DNA from: Chara braunii
Taxonomy: Eukaryota; Streptophyta; Charophyceae; Charales; Characeae
Length of the DNA: 26,149 nucleotides
Reading direction: 5' to 3'
Assembly: GCA_003427395.1 (NCBI GenBank)
Contig: BFEA01000121.1
Coordinates: forward strand, 1,574,644 to 1,600,792
Below, piece after piece: positions 8,260 through 18,233 of this stretch (position 1 is its first letter; every line of letters starts with the position of its first letter). Made by a program: the position numbers and the translations under genes. The notes beneath the pieces were generated by a model. It made no database searches. It was given only the letters and a program-made list of their open reading frames with translations, and had not been told where the DNA came from.

Positions 8260-9180
8260 TCTCTAGTCCCACCGGTAGTCCCGCCGATATATGTTCTAAT
8301 TTTTTATTATTTTTATTTGGGCCCACCTAGTCCCCGACATCGTTCTTGATGATGTCTCATTTTTATTTGGGACTTCTTAGTCCTCGAGAATCCCAATCTC
8401 TCCTTTCCATGTGTCTCAAGTACGCCGATTATTCCCGGTCGCGAGATCCTCATCTCACAGTTGTCATTTGTCGTTTCTACTTGCTCCATGCTTAAGACAC
8501 TTCTTTCTAGTGCCTTGAGTGTGTCAAGGCTCATTTTCTCCTGGCCTTGGCACCCCCATGCAGTCCGTTATTTCTCGGAGTGCAATAGTGGTCATTTCCC
8601 TAGTCTCATTGCCCTATAACTTGCCCCAAACAAAAACAAAATGAAGTGGCTCATTTCAAAGTGCATTCGGGCTCAATATTTGCCCTGCATGTACTTTGAA
8701 CATGTATTTTCCTCACCTCTTGTAGTCCGTTGTATCTCGGTTGCAGGCGTTGATTGTATTTGATTTTCTCAGTAAAATCTAAAGAAAATCAGGATACTTT
8801 GTAATTGATTCACCCTTGGACGAATCCGGTCACAAATGTATCTCCCAAGTGGCCGTTTTTTACCGTTAGTGACCCTTTTTTTTCTCCTTTTTTTTTTTTT
8901 TTTTGTCTCCCTCGAAATTCGGATAGTACGAACTTGTCAGTCCCTACTGATGGCCAACTCACTCACTCTCTCTTCCCCCCTTTTGTCTCATTCTCCTTCT
9001 TTTTTCTCCCCTTTTTTTTTTCTTTTTTTTTCTTTTTCTGCTGACCAAGTGTCAACTAGTTGTTGAGGTTTTTTCTAGGCCCTACATCTTGGTCTAGGCC
9101 TAGATCATGCCCAAGCGGCAATCCGTTAATTCTCAGACTACAATTATGGCACCCCTATGAGACCAGATGCAGCAAAAATG
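8260..9180. other. Non-coding spacer with polypyrimidine tracts
   Basis: No gene is recognisable here. The notable content is plus-strand T/C tracts at about 8872-8904 and 8966-9040, including runs of 18 or more pyrimidines, plus two copies of the dispersed AGTCCG...CTCGG motif. Some of this may be the outer part of the 5' LTR of element B, but I see no TG boundary that I can defend. Confidence 0.5.
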
Positions 9181-9556
9181 ACCTAATTGCAGCAGAGGTG
9201 CAACGGGCTTCCATCTGCCCTAGCCTACAGCCAGGGCCTATTCGGCTATTTGCCAGTTCGGCCTGTGGGACTAGGTCGTGGCCTGACCCCACAGGCCGTG
9301 TACTGTTCCAGTCCTGTCCAGTCCTGCCCCGGTACCACTGCCGGTACCAGGCCAGTCGAGTCCAGTCTTGTCAGTCCGTTGGGGTAGACCCAAGCTGTTG
9401 TCTGTTTTTCGGATCATTCTTCATTTTGCACTTTCAGGGTACGTGCGTGTTGAGTCCGCGTCGGAGCTGCGCTATCCCTTCCAGCTCCATCTCCATCTCC
9501 TCCCCCTCAACCCTTCGTCTTGATCTTGACAGACCGCCATCCCGGCGGGTTTGTCA
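9181..9556 (+). repeat. 3' portion of the 5' LTR of element B (left edge unknown)
   Basis: A CA dinucleotide at 9555-9556 sits three bases before a perfect primer-binding site, the expected position for the end of a 5' LTR. The preceding ~375 bp are rich in short GGCC/CAGTCC repeats. The terminal part GGCGGGTTTGTCA mirrors the TGTAATGACCCGCC start of the 3' LTR. The matching end of the 3' LTR would lie in the gap, so identity cannot be checked here. Confidence 0.42.
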
Positions 9557-9559
9557 CTC

Positions 9560-9571
9560 TGGTATCAGAGC
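9560..9571 (+). other. Primer-binding site of element B (tRNA-iMet)
   Basis: TGGTATCAGAGC is an exact match to the complement of the plant initiator-Met tRNA 3' end, the usual primer of plant Ty3/Gypsy elements. It starts three bases after the CA that ends the 5' LTR. Confidence 0.9.
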
Positions 9572-9650
9572 GGGAACGGTCCCCGCTCCAACCCGCCCAC
9601 CCTCCCGTAACAGGGAGAAATCGGTGTAATCCCGATAGCGGGATATCCTG

Positions 9651-10735
9651 AAAGGAGGCAAACTACGGATGTGTATTGACTACTGCGGATTGAATCGAAT
9701 TACAAGAAAGAATGCATATCCTTTGCCACGTATTGATGATTTGCTTGATGCTGCAGGTGGATGCAAAGTCTTCAGCAAGATCGATCTGAAGTCTGGCTAC
9801 CACCAGATCAAAGTCGATCCTGCAGACCAGCATAAAACCGCATTCAAAACTCGCGATGGGTTGTACGAGCTTACAGTCATGCCCTTCGGTCTTACGAATG
9901 CGCGAGCCACCTTTCAAAGTCTCATGGATAAGGTATTTCGCAATCAGATCAACCGATTTGTTGTTGTATATCTGGATGACATACTAATCTTCAGCAAATC
10001 GATGGAGGAACACATGAGACACCTTGAGGAAGTGATGCAGATCCTCAAGGACGCGCAACTCCATCTCAACTTGGAGAAATTTGAGTTTGGGAGGGACAGC
10101 GTCATCTACCTTGGACATCGGTTGTCTGCTGCAGGCCTAGAGCCCGAGGCAACCAAAGTTGAGGTCTTCCGAAAATGACCTCAACCTGCGAATGTCCGCG
10201 AGTTGCGTTCTTTTCTTGGTCTTGCGTTGTACTACCGTAAGTTTGTGCCCAAGTTCTCTATCATCGTCCATCCGCTGTCTAGATTAACAAGCAAGAATGT
10301 GTCTTACACATGGAATGAGGAATGCACGACAACCTTCGACACATTGAAAGAGGCCTTGGTGAGTCATATGGTGCTCCGCATTGCGGACCCCAAGCTTACG
10401 TTCGTAGTAACTACGGATGCAAGTTTGTATGGGATTGGTGCAGTGCTGCAGCAAGATGATGGTGATGACCTACGTCCGCTTGAATACTACAGCAAACGCA
10501 TGCCCAATCACAAGGTAGCTGCTTCCACTTACATGCGAGAGCTCTATGCCTTGAGAGAAGCACTAGATCATTGGAAACACTACCTCTTGGGTCGCCATTT
10601 CAAAGTGTTCTCAGATCACGAGACTTTGAAATGGATTCAGACACAAATTAATCCATCAACCACATTGACCCGCTGGCTGCATGAGATTGATGTGTATGAT
10701 TTGAGATTAAGCACAAGAAAGGTTGTTGTAATCGA
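9651..10735 (+). pseudogene. Element B reverse transcriptase-RNase H, N-terminally deleted
   Basis: The sequence starts inside RT at KGGKLRMCIDYCGLN, with an in-frame stop at 9636-9638 just upstream, so the finger region and everything before it are gone. Then follow KNAYPLPRIDDLL, FSKIDLKSGYHQIKV, LTVMPFGLTNARATF and the catalytic box VVVYLDDILIFS (Asp pair 9975-9980). The thumb segment is interrupted by TGA at 10176-10178, exactly where element C has the Trp of DWPRP. After that come RSFLGLALYYRKFV and RNase H: VVTTDASLYGIGAVLQQ (Asp 10416-10418), TYMRELYALREAL and VFSDHETLKWI. A one-base loss near 10704-10706 moves the end of RNase H, VADALSRH, to the next frame. Otherwise this is a recognisable gypsy RT/RH. 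Confidence 0.88.
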
Positions 10736-12300
10736 GTTGCGGATGCTTTGTCTCGCCACCGTGAGTACATGACTTGCCTTGTGGGTTCCTATGATCTCCG
10801 TAAAAATTTGAAGGAGGAACTCATTGAGCATACTGCCAAGGATCCGGAACTCAGCCCCATCCTTGAGCAGATTCGGGCTGACCCTAACAGTCAGCCTGAT
10901 TTTCATGAATGTAAGGGCCTTCTTTTCCGACGTTGCGGGAAGCATGACCGATTGTGTGTGCCTAACCATGAGCCGATCATGACTCATTTCTTGGATTTGG
11001 CTCATGGTCGGAGTGGACACTTCGGTGTTGAGAAGACGTATGGGAATCTGTTGGAAAAGTTTGTGTGGCCTGGAATGAAAAGAATGGCACAAAGGTTTCT
11101 GGTTGAGTGTATAGTTTGTCAACGCATCAAACCGTCTCGACAGAAGCCCTATGGGATGCTGCACCCTCTTCCTATCCCTGATGGCCCGAGTGAGTCTGTT
11201 TCCATTGACTTCACGGACATGGGGAAGAAGAGCAGAAACGGTTATTCACAAGTAATGGTGATCGTCGATCGTTTTTCCAAATTTTTGAATTTCATCCCAT
11301 TACCACCTCACGCCCCAACTGACCTAGTGATCGAAGAATTTAACAAAAGGTACATTCTGAAGTGCGGTCCCCCGAAGACTCTTGTGAGTGATCGGGATAC
11401 CAGGTTCATAAGCGCAGATTGGAAAGACTTCACCTCCCAGACCTATGACATGAAGCTCAAGATGCACCCCGAAGCCAATGGACTGGCCGAGGAGATCAAC
11501 CAGACCGTAATCCAACTTCTCAGGGCTCTTATCGTGCCTGACCAGAACTCTTGGGATGAGGAGTTGCCGATTGTGCAGGGGTTGTACAAGAACTCCATCC
11601 ACTCCTCCATCGGGACGACACCTAACCGGCTGCATCTTGGATGGAAAATCCGCAATCCTCTATCTTATCTGTTCCCGGAACAGCCACCTGGTCTAACACC
11701 TGGCCAGCCAGGCTTCAACACTAAGTATGATCGTTTGCTCAAAGTTGTTGTCGCAGCTATGGAAAGGCGACGCAGTGCCATGATCAAGCATGCAAACAAA
11801 AAGCGCCAGTCAGATCCTTTCACAGTGGGAAGTTATGTTTGGGTCAAGATGTCTGAGTTTTTGAAGAAGAAGGCGTATCACGGAAACTTCTTCCTCAGTA
11901 CTACGGTCCGTGGAAGGTGCTGAATCGAGTAGGTAATGATTCCTTCGGTCCTTCTTACACGATTGATGTGCCTGCTCATCTGCGCACATACCCAGTCTTT
12001 TACGCATCAAAGCTATTTCCGTATGAGCCACCTGAGACGTTCAAGTACCGAGAATCGATGATTCCCCGCGCAATCAATGGCGGTCACGAGGTTGATAGAA
12101 TCGTCGAGCACAGTGGAAAAGGGAGAAACAGACAGTATAAAGTGCATTTCCTGTACCACCCACTGAATGACTTCTACTGGATTGCTAAGAAAGACCTATT
12201 GCAGAGTGCACCTCGCGTCGTTAACNCGTATGAACGATTGATCAGTTTTGAACAGCAACCAAAATTCACTGCTACCCTGACTCCTACGGAACACACCTGA
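10736..12300 (+). pseudogene. Element B integrase with chromodomain (frameshifted)
   Basis: Starting in the VADALSRH linker, the frame runs to 11923. The HHCC site is complete: His at 11003 and 11018, Cys at 11108 and 11117. The catalytic residues are Asp 11207-11209 (SIDFTD), Asp 11390-11392 (VSDRDTRF) and Glu 11489-11491 (GLAEEIN). The second Asp and the Glu are only 33 codons apart instead of 36, because a short in-frame piece before HPEANG is missing. An indel in a T run at 11858-11862 shifts the frame, after which YYGPWKVLNRVG, the GPY module and a chromodomain-like segment (about 12090-12225: EVDRIVEH, RQYKVHFLYHP, FYWIAKKDLL) follow to the stop at 12300. One base (12226) is N. The protein is not continuous, and the altered core spacing argues against activity. 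Confidence 0.87.
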
Positions 12301-12377
12301 TCTCTCTTTGCTATCTACGCCTATGATGCATTATGCAAGGACTCTGATTGAGTTACTCGCTCGAAGGGACCTCGCTC

Positions 12378-12392
12378 TTGAGGGGGGGCTAG
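12378..12392 (+). other. Polypurine tract of element B
   Basis: TTGAGGGGGGGCTAG lies directly before the TGTAATGACCCGCC start of the 3' LTR and 78 bp after the pol stop. The G7 run is the likely RNase H-resistant primer for plus-strand synthesis. Confidence 0.75.
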
Positions 12393-12917
12393 TGTAATGA
12401 CCCGCCAAAACACAGACTGAGAACACTGCTGATTTCTGAAGTTCTGCCGATGGAGTGGATGCCTTGCTGAGATTCCCACATTCTGCTGTGTTTTCCAAGT
12501 CTGTCTGTGTGTGCGTGCTTGTGACCTGCGTGCCTGTCTGAGTGCTTGTCGGTATGAGTGTGTGTGTGACCCGCAAGGGTACTTGCTTGTTTGGCAGGCC
12601 CGTAGGGCCGGTACTTACCTGTGGCCNTGGCNTTGAGGGTTGTAGCAGGGAAAAACACTCAAGTGGCGAAGCTAGCGGCCCCGCGGCCCTTGGGGTAGCG
12701 GAAAAACACTCAAGTGGGCCGGTAGGCCGATACTGCACCCCACTGCAGTTGGCGTGAGGGGGTACTGGAGGCCAAGCAGAAAAAGACAAAGTTGGCATTT
12801 TTAGAGTCCAGTAGCGGTAGGGTAGGTCTAGGCCGGTACCAGTCCAACCAGTCTGAGTCTAGAGCCTGTACGGGTAATATCAGGGTCTGCAATGATGTTT
12901 CCCTCCGAAACGGAGGA
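12393..12917 (+). repeat. 5' part of the 3' LTR of element B, cut by the gap
   Basis: It begins TGTAATGACCCGCC after the PPT and continues for 525 bp to the first N. Two isolated ambiguous bases occur at 12627 and 12632. An 18-bp direct repeat, GGAAAAACACTCAAGTGG, occurs at 12649-12666 and 12700-12717. A short hairpin, CCTCCG-AAA-CGGAGG, lies at 12902-12916 against the gap. Confidence 0.7.
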
Positions 12918-13807
12918 NNNNNNNNNNNNNNNNNNNNNNNNNNNNNNNNNNNNNNNNNNNNNNNNNNNNNNNNNNNNNNNNNNNNNNNNNNNNNNNNNNN
13001 NNNNNNNNNNNNNNNNNNNNNNNNNNNNNNNNNNNNNNNNNNNNNNNNNNNNNNNNNNNNNNNNNNNNNNNNNNNNNNNNNNNNNNNNNNNNNNNNNNNN
13101 NNNNNNNNNNNNNNNNNNNNNNNNNNNNNNNNNNNNNNNNNNNNNNNNNNNNNNNNNNNNNNNNNNNNNNNNNNNNNNNNNNNNNNNNNNNNNNNNNNNN
13201 NNNNNNNNNNNNNNNNNNNNNNNNNNNNNNNNNNNNNNNNNNNNNNNNNNNNNNNNNNNNNNNNNNNNNNNNNNNNNNNNNNNNNNNNNNNNNNNNNNNN
13301 NNNNNNNNNNNNNNNNNNNNNNNNNNNNNNNNNNNNNNNNNNNNNNNNNNNNNNNNNNNNNNNNNNNNNNNNNNNNNNNNNNNNNNNNNNNNNNNNNNNN
13401 NNNNNNNNNNNNNNNNNNNNNNNNNNNNNNNNNNNNNNNNNNNNNNNNNNNNNNNNNNNNNNNNNNNNNNNNNNNNNNNNNNNNNNNNNNNNNNNNNNNN
13501 NNNNNNNNNNNNNNNNNNNNNNNNNNNNNNNNNNNNNNNNNNNNNNNNNNNNNNNNNNNNNNNNNNNNNNNNNNNNNNNNNNNNNNNNNNNNNNNNNNNN
13601 NNNNNNNNNNNNNNNNNNNNNNNNNNNNNNNNNNNNNNNNNNNNNNNNNNNNNNNNNNNNNNNNNNNNNNNNNNNNNNNNNNNNNNNNNNNNNNNNNNNN
13701 NNNNNNNNNNNNNNNNNNNNNNNNNNNNNNNNNNNNNNNNNNNNNNNNNNNNNNNNNNNNNNNNNNNNNNNNNNNNNNNNNNNNNNNNNNNNNNNNNNNN
13801 NNNNNNN
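12918..13807. other. Assembly gap (890 N)
   Basis: An unbroken run of N. Its true length is unknown. It hides the end of the element B 3' LTR and its target-site duplication. Any open frame running through it is meaningless. Confidence 0.99.
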
Positions 13808-14330
13808 CACTAGAATTACCCCCTACTACGTCTTTTAAGCTGTGGATGTAATGAACCTACGGACGTGGCATTTGGCTATTATGTGTTTCTAGTTCAATGG
13901 AATGATTGTGTATGATTTTGTCTGCAGTGATGAGGGTCAGAGACAGATTGGGAGTGCTTCATAGAGGAGGGGAAGCTAGACAAAGGAAAAGGTGAGGGAG
14001 AGAAGACAGAATCTAGGAAGAAGCATAATTTTCTGTTAGAATGGGGGATAAGTTGGGGGGAGAGGGGCAAAGCCAAAATGCAGATTATACCATAAGAGTG
14101 GAGGTCAGCTGTTCTATATCACGAAGGTGGCAAGTGAAGTTGCAATTCAAGGTCTCTCTTTTTATTAATGGCAGTGTGTTTGTCTTCCTCTCTCTCACCT
14201 ACTATGTGATCTGTGTTACAATGCTAACGTTTAATGATCTGTCTGCTAATAATTTCCTAACTGCGTTGCGGTGTTTTGTGTTCTTGTCATGTGTTTTGTG
14301 TGGTGTCCAGATCCAGTGTAATGGGATGGA
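13808..14330. other. Intergenic sequence, nothing recognised
   Basis: AT-leaning sequence with no protein domain, RNA gene or repeat that I can identify. Confidence 0.5.
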
Positions 14331-14900
14331 TTGACTGGGATTGGAGTGGAGCTTGGAATGAGTGGGATTGGACTGGGCTGGTTTGAGTTGGGTTGGATTG
14401 GATTCGACTAAACTGGATTGCATTGGATTACAATTGGATTAAGGCCGGATGTGCACTATGAATTTCAGTCGTATGTTTTGGGTTAAAAAGGAATGAATTA
14501 TCACTCTCGGCACTTGCTGCTTCATTGAATTCGATTGAATTGGATAGGGCTGGATCAGATTGGTTTGGCGATCGGACTGGGTTGGGTTGGGTTGGGTTGG
14601 GTTGGACAATTGAATTGGATCTGGTTAGACTAGATTGGACTGGATTGTGCACTGTGAAGTTGGATCATTTGTGTTCGGGGTTCAAAATTCAAATAGGAAT
14701 GAATTATGGCTGTTGGCAGTTCCTGATTGATAGGATTGGATTGGGTCGACTTGTATAGGATTGATCTGTGGATTGGATTGGGGATTGCGTTGAATACGTT
14801 GGAATGGCTTTGGTTGGGTGGGAATGGACTGGTATTGGGTTACATTGTTTGAATTGGATCTGTCTGGATTGAAATTGGGATTGGGATGTGGTGTGCAGGG
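14331..14900. repeat. Degenerate GGATT/GGTTG simple-repeat tract
   Basis: Much of this interval is made of GGATTG, GAATTG and GGTTG words on the plus strand. A clean run of GGTTG pentamers lies at about 14580-14605 (GGGTTGGGTTGGGTTGGG). Two non-repetitive islands interrupt it, around 14440-14520 and 14645-14700; both contain a GGAATGAATTAT word preceded by a TTTTGGGTT or GTTCGGGGTT stretch, which suggests a higher-order unit of about 200 bp. Confidence 0.75.
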
Positions 14901-15848
14901 ATTGGATAAATTTTAACAATGAGTTTTTTTTTTATTTCCTACTGCCTCCTATTATATTATATCCTGCTCAAAGCTTCATTAAAGTTCATTTGCTTTTTGG
15001 TTTTTGGTAAAGATTTCCTTTTTTTCCTTCCTTGCCACTTCCCATTCCCTCTCTTCCCCATCCTTCCGAGAAAAGAACACTGCCATTGATGAGTGCCTAG
15101 AGTGCAACTGACAGCGATGCAAGTCCAAAGATCACCAACATGAGGTAGAGATGTAATGTGACACAGCAGAAGACTCGAACCGGATAGGAAGGTGCGAGAC
15201 TCCAGGCCTCGGCATTGCCCAGGGGGGGCCAACTGCAACCAAAAGGGACCCGGCCCTTAGTGTAGGCTAGGCTGTAAAAATAACTGCCGGGCACATGGAA
15301 GTGGCACACACTGTCAGGAAGCTTGTCACCAAGGCAGTTAATCTCGATGATGCAACCACGCCCTCCTGAATTTGACAAAAGGGTTGGAGGCGGCTGCTGA
15401 GGGACAACCCTTCGTTTCACAAGTTGCTAGCCAGCAGTGGTTAAAAATGGAGCAGCTCGAAGAGCCAGGCAGCACGTTGCCGAAGACGAAGGAGCACGAC
15501 TGCCATGGTTAGGCAGACCCTGCTGGTGGCTGCCATAGCTGCACTGGTTCAATGAGGAGGCACTGTTGTTTGGGAGGACAATGGGCCGAGGACAGCAATG
15601 AGAAGTGGGACTTACCTGATAATGGGTTATGAGCACGTGACGTGATCGGTCTTTGAGGCATTGTTGGGCAAGCAGATGAGTGGACAAAGAGAAGAGAGCA
15701 GAGAGAAAAGAGTGAACTACGGTGGAGTATAGAGTAAGTAGGGAAGTAGTATAGCCGATTACAGCATAAGGGAACAGTAGAGTTGTTGTCGCATTGACGA
15801 TTGGAGGCAAGATGTAAGGCTTTCATTTTCAAGAAACTTTAGCACATT
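14901..15848. other. Intergenic sequence left of element C
   Basis: No gene is recognised. It holds a T-rich stretch (14920-15040) and a minus-strand CCGGTTCGAGTCTTC at about 15170-15184 that resembles an RNA polymerase III B box, without a convincing A box. The remainder is ordinary mixed sequence. Confidence 0.45.
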
Positions 15849-16952
15849 TGCGAGGAAAGAGTCCTCACAGGGGCCCTTATGGGGGCAAACACGTGTTCTG
15901 AGCAGAGGCCCCCAGTAAGTCGAGTGCCTGCCCTAAGTGAAGGCGGGCCTGAATATTCATCAGAGGCCAAAATTCAACATTTTCATATATGGGTATTCAG
16001 GCTGTTGCAGCCCGCCAGCTGGTTGAATGGGCGCGCGAGCCTCACTAAGCTGCGTCGTACAGTTGGCCCAGGCCTTGGCAGTTGCGCCTGGGCACATACA
16101 CACAAAGCAGGGCCGATACATCATGAAGTGGCCACCGGCCTATGCAAAAGCAGTACTGTCGAAGTACCTACCCCAGGGTTCTGTGCAAATGCAGCAAACG
16201 GCCCAAGTCCGGAGACTCAGGCCATGCCCAACTGTAAAGGGGCCCAGGCCCTCAACTGTAGTCTCTGGCCTGGGCGCAGGAACTGGGGCCCAACAGGAAG
16301 CTACTGGAAGCTTCCAGCCAGGCCACACGCAGCATCCATGAGGCTGCCACTTCCATATAGGAAGAGAGGCAGCCCAGGCCGGGGATTCTGGCCTGCGCAG
16401 GCAATGTGGTCACGCTGCTGCGCTGCTGCACTGGATGCTGCGTTGCGGCCAGTGCGCTTGGGGGGGGCGTTGAGGTGAAGTGGGGTGCTGCAGGGCAGCG
16501 GTGCGCGGGCAGCCATAGCCGGGTTGCTGGGCGCTAGGGGGTAAGAGGGCGATCTGGTGGTCTTCAGGGAAGGAGGCGAGTGTGTGGGTTATCAAGGTCT
16601 GATGAGGGTGAAGAGATACGTACCTGGTGCATGAAGAGAGGTCGGCGATGGTGTTGACATCATGTACATTGGTCTTCGACAGTCGAAGTGAGCGTGTTGC
16701 GTGAACACAGCTGTAGGTTGGATAGTCGAGTAGAGTAGGCTAGGCGCTGGGCGCCAGACAGAGAGGAGCGACTTTGGATACTGTGTTGGTGTGGCCTGAG
16801 GGCTTGAATATTGGCTCATTACTTCATTGTATTGCTCTATTTGGATGGATTCTTGGTGCAATTGTGTTCTCTGCTTGCACAAGACTACTTGGACATCTGT
16901 GTGATTTCGCAACTTGGTTTTCTGTATATTGTTCACACTCATATTCCTTGCA
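15849..16952 (+). repeat. Left (5') LTR of element C, shortened at its end
   Basis: 1,104 bp with a TG start (TGCGAGGAAAGAGTCCTCAC) and a CA end. It aligns along its length with 23682-24784, then jumps to the final TGCA of the right copy. Relative to that copy, 128 bp are absent between two TGCA words. Open frames inside it are shared between the LTR copies only as broken fragments, so I do not treat them as genes. Confidence 0.85.
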
Positions 16953-16955
16953 ACT

Positions 16956-16967
16956 TGGTATTGGAGC
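16956..16967 (+). other. Primer-binding site of element C (degenerate)
   Basis: TGGTATTGGAGC matches 10 of 12 bases of the tRNA-iMet complement and begins three bases after the LTR end, the same spacing as in element B and next to the right LTR. Confidence 0.72.
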
Positions 16968-18233
16968 TGGTTCGTGATCGCCGCTTACCTGGCGCTGAGG
17001 ACATTGTTACTTGGTGCACTGACGATGCTTCATGTGCAGTAAGGATACTTTGGCGCTGGCTTGATAGAGCGGGGCCCAGGTAGAGGGGCCGGCCGCTGGA
17101 AGGATGTGGCGACAGTGTGGGAGCTGTGGCGACAGCGGATGTATGTATGGTGATGAGAGCATGCTGATGTGGCATTTTGGCTGAGGTGGCACTGCATCAC
17201 GTTGTGGGTGGTACCTAGGCTATGACCGGTCATTGAAATGCACGTCGGCCCAATTGCTGAGAAATCTGTGGTTGGGGGCAGCTATCTCCAGGTATGTTGT
17301 TCCAACTCCTTAGCTACCCTCTCAATCTCTTCTTACCGTGAGGAAGTGAGTCCAACGTTGAGTTTCCTCTCTTTGGTGAGGAGTCGTGTGCGCTCTATCT
17401 TGAGAGACAATATTCTTCCCGGTGACGCATCTGGCAGGAGAGGGCGGTGACTTTGAAGGGCCCTGGTTGAAGCACAGGTCACGGTCACCATGCCAACCCA
17501 TGGGAGTAGTACACACAGGCCATGCTGCTTTGTCCTTTGAGGCTCTTTGCTGCGCTGATAGAAAGGGTGCGCGGACTGATGCAGATGCTCCCAGACCGTC
17601 TATAAACATTTTTCGTTGGGGTCTAAGCTGTCCACTGGATGTGATCGTCGTCCTGATTGTGGCGTTAAATAATTCCTGACGACTCTCGGGGGTTGTCCTT
17701 AAATTGCCTCTTGATCATCCAGATCAATCAGACGTAAGGCTAGTTGCACGCGAGGATAAAGAAGGGGCAGGAAAGTCATACGCATACACCTTGGGCACAG
17801 GGGTGGGTCGTTAATGCACACCTTAGACACTGTCGCTTGATGATGCTCACAGGCACGTTGGATACAAGGGAAGGAGATTCCAATTGAGGACTCAACTGGC
17901 AAACACTATCATACCCATTGTGCATACATTTGCTCACATTAGTTTATTTTTATTTTTTGACTAGCTGGCTGACAGACTGCTGACACCTGACAGACAGCCT
18001 AGAGTAGGGCTGTAATATTCTACCATAGTCAGCTTTTCTCAAAGCTTCTGTAAAGAACTAATCAGGATAGAAATAGACTGTGTACAGTCTGTGTAGATGC
18101 TATTGACACCGCTTGAACGGTGGTATCGGTAACTCGCCGGATAACTATTATTTATTTATTTTTAGCACCGTCCAGACGCAAACTGTGGTAGGTTCCAGCG
18201 AGAGTCCTAGTGCAGACAGCGTCTGCCTAGCCG
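16968..18233 (+). other. Long 5' leader of element C
   Basis: About 1.27 kb between the PBS and the first gag ATG, with no coding domain. Words such as TCTTCTTACCGTGAGG (near 17330), and the order of short matches after it, recur in diverged form downstream of the right LTR (near 25228), marking both as leaders of one family. A second PBS-like word, TGGTATCGGTAAC, lies at 18121, but it matches only 8 of 12 positions. Confidence 0.55.

Larger units (their letters stand above)
9181..12917 (+). mobile_element. Element B: internally deleted Ty3/Gypsy chromovirus
   Basis: The plus-strand element has a perfect tRNA-iMet primer site at 9560-9571, RT/RNase H from 9651, integrase with a chromodomain to 12300, a G-rich polypurine tract and a 3' LTR starting at 12393 that runs into the assembly gap. 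Gag, protease and the first part of RT are missing: less than 80 bp separate the PBS from mid-RT. The pol is close in sequence to that of element C (both have HPEANG in integrase and the VVVYLDDILIFS box), so the two belong to related families. The left edge given is approximate. Confidence 0.82.

Noticed and set aside
8805-9066. Phe/Ser-rich open frames
   Set aside because: They are translations of T/C tracts and have no domain.
12880-12917. Possible hammerhead ribozyme (GATG ... CGAAAC) in the element B LTR, as in retrozymes
   Set aside because: The CTGATGA core is absent and the bases between the two words cannot form stem II.
12710-13851. Open frames of 300-370 codons on both strands
   Set aside because: They are almost entirely translated N from the assembly gap.
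14579-14605. GGGTTG run as a telomeric repeat
   Set aside because: It is not the plant TTTAGGG or algal TTTTAGGG type, and it sits within a longer degenerate tract.
15879-16478. 200-codon open frame with a similar one at 23640-24266
   Set aside because: Both lie in the LTR copies. The shared frame is broken between copies and the translation shows no domain; similarity follows from LTR identity, not coding constraint.
18120-18133. Second primer-site-like word TGGTATCGGTAAC before the element C gag
   Set aside because: Only 8 of 12 positions match and no LTR end precedes it; the site at 16956 next to the LTR is better.
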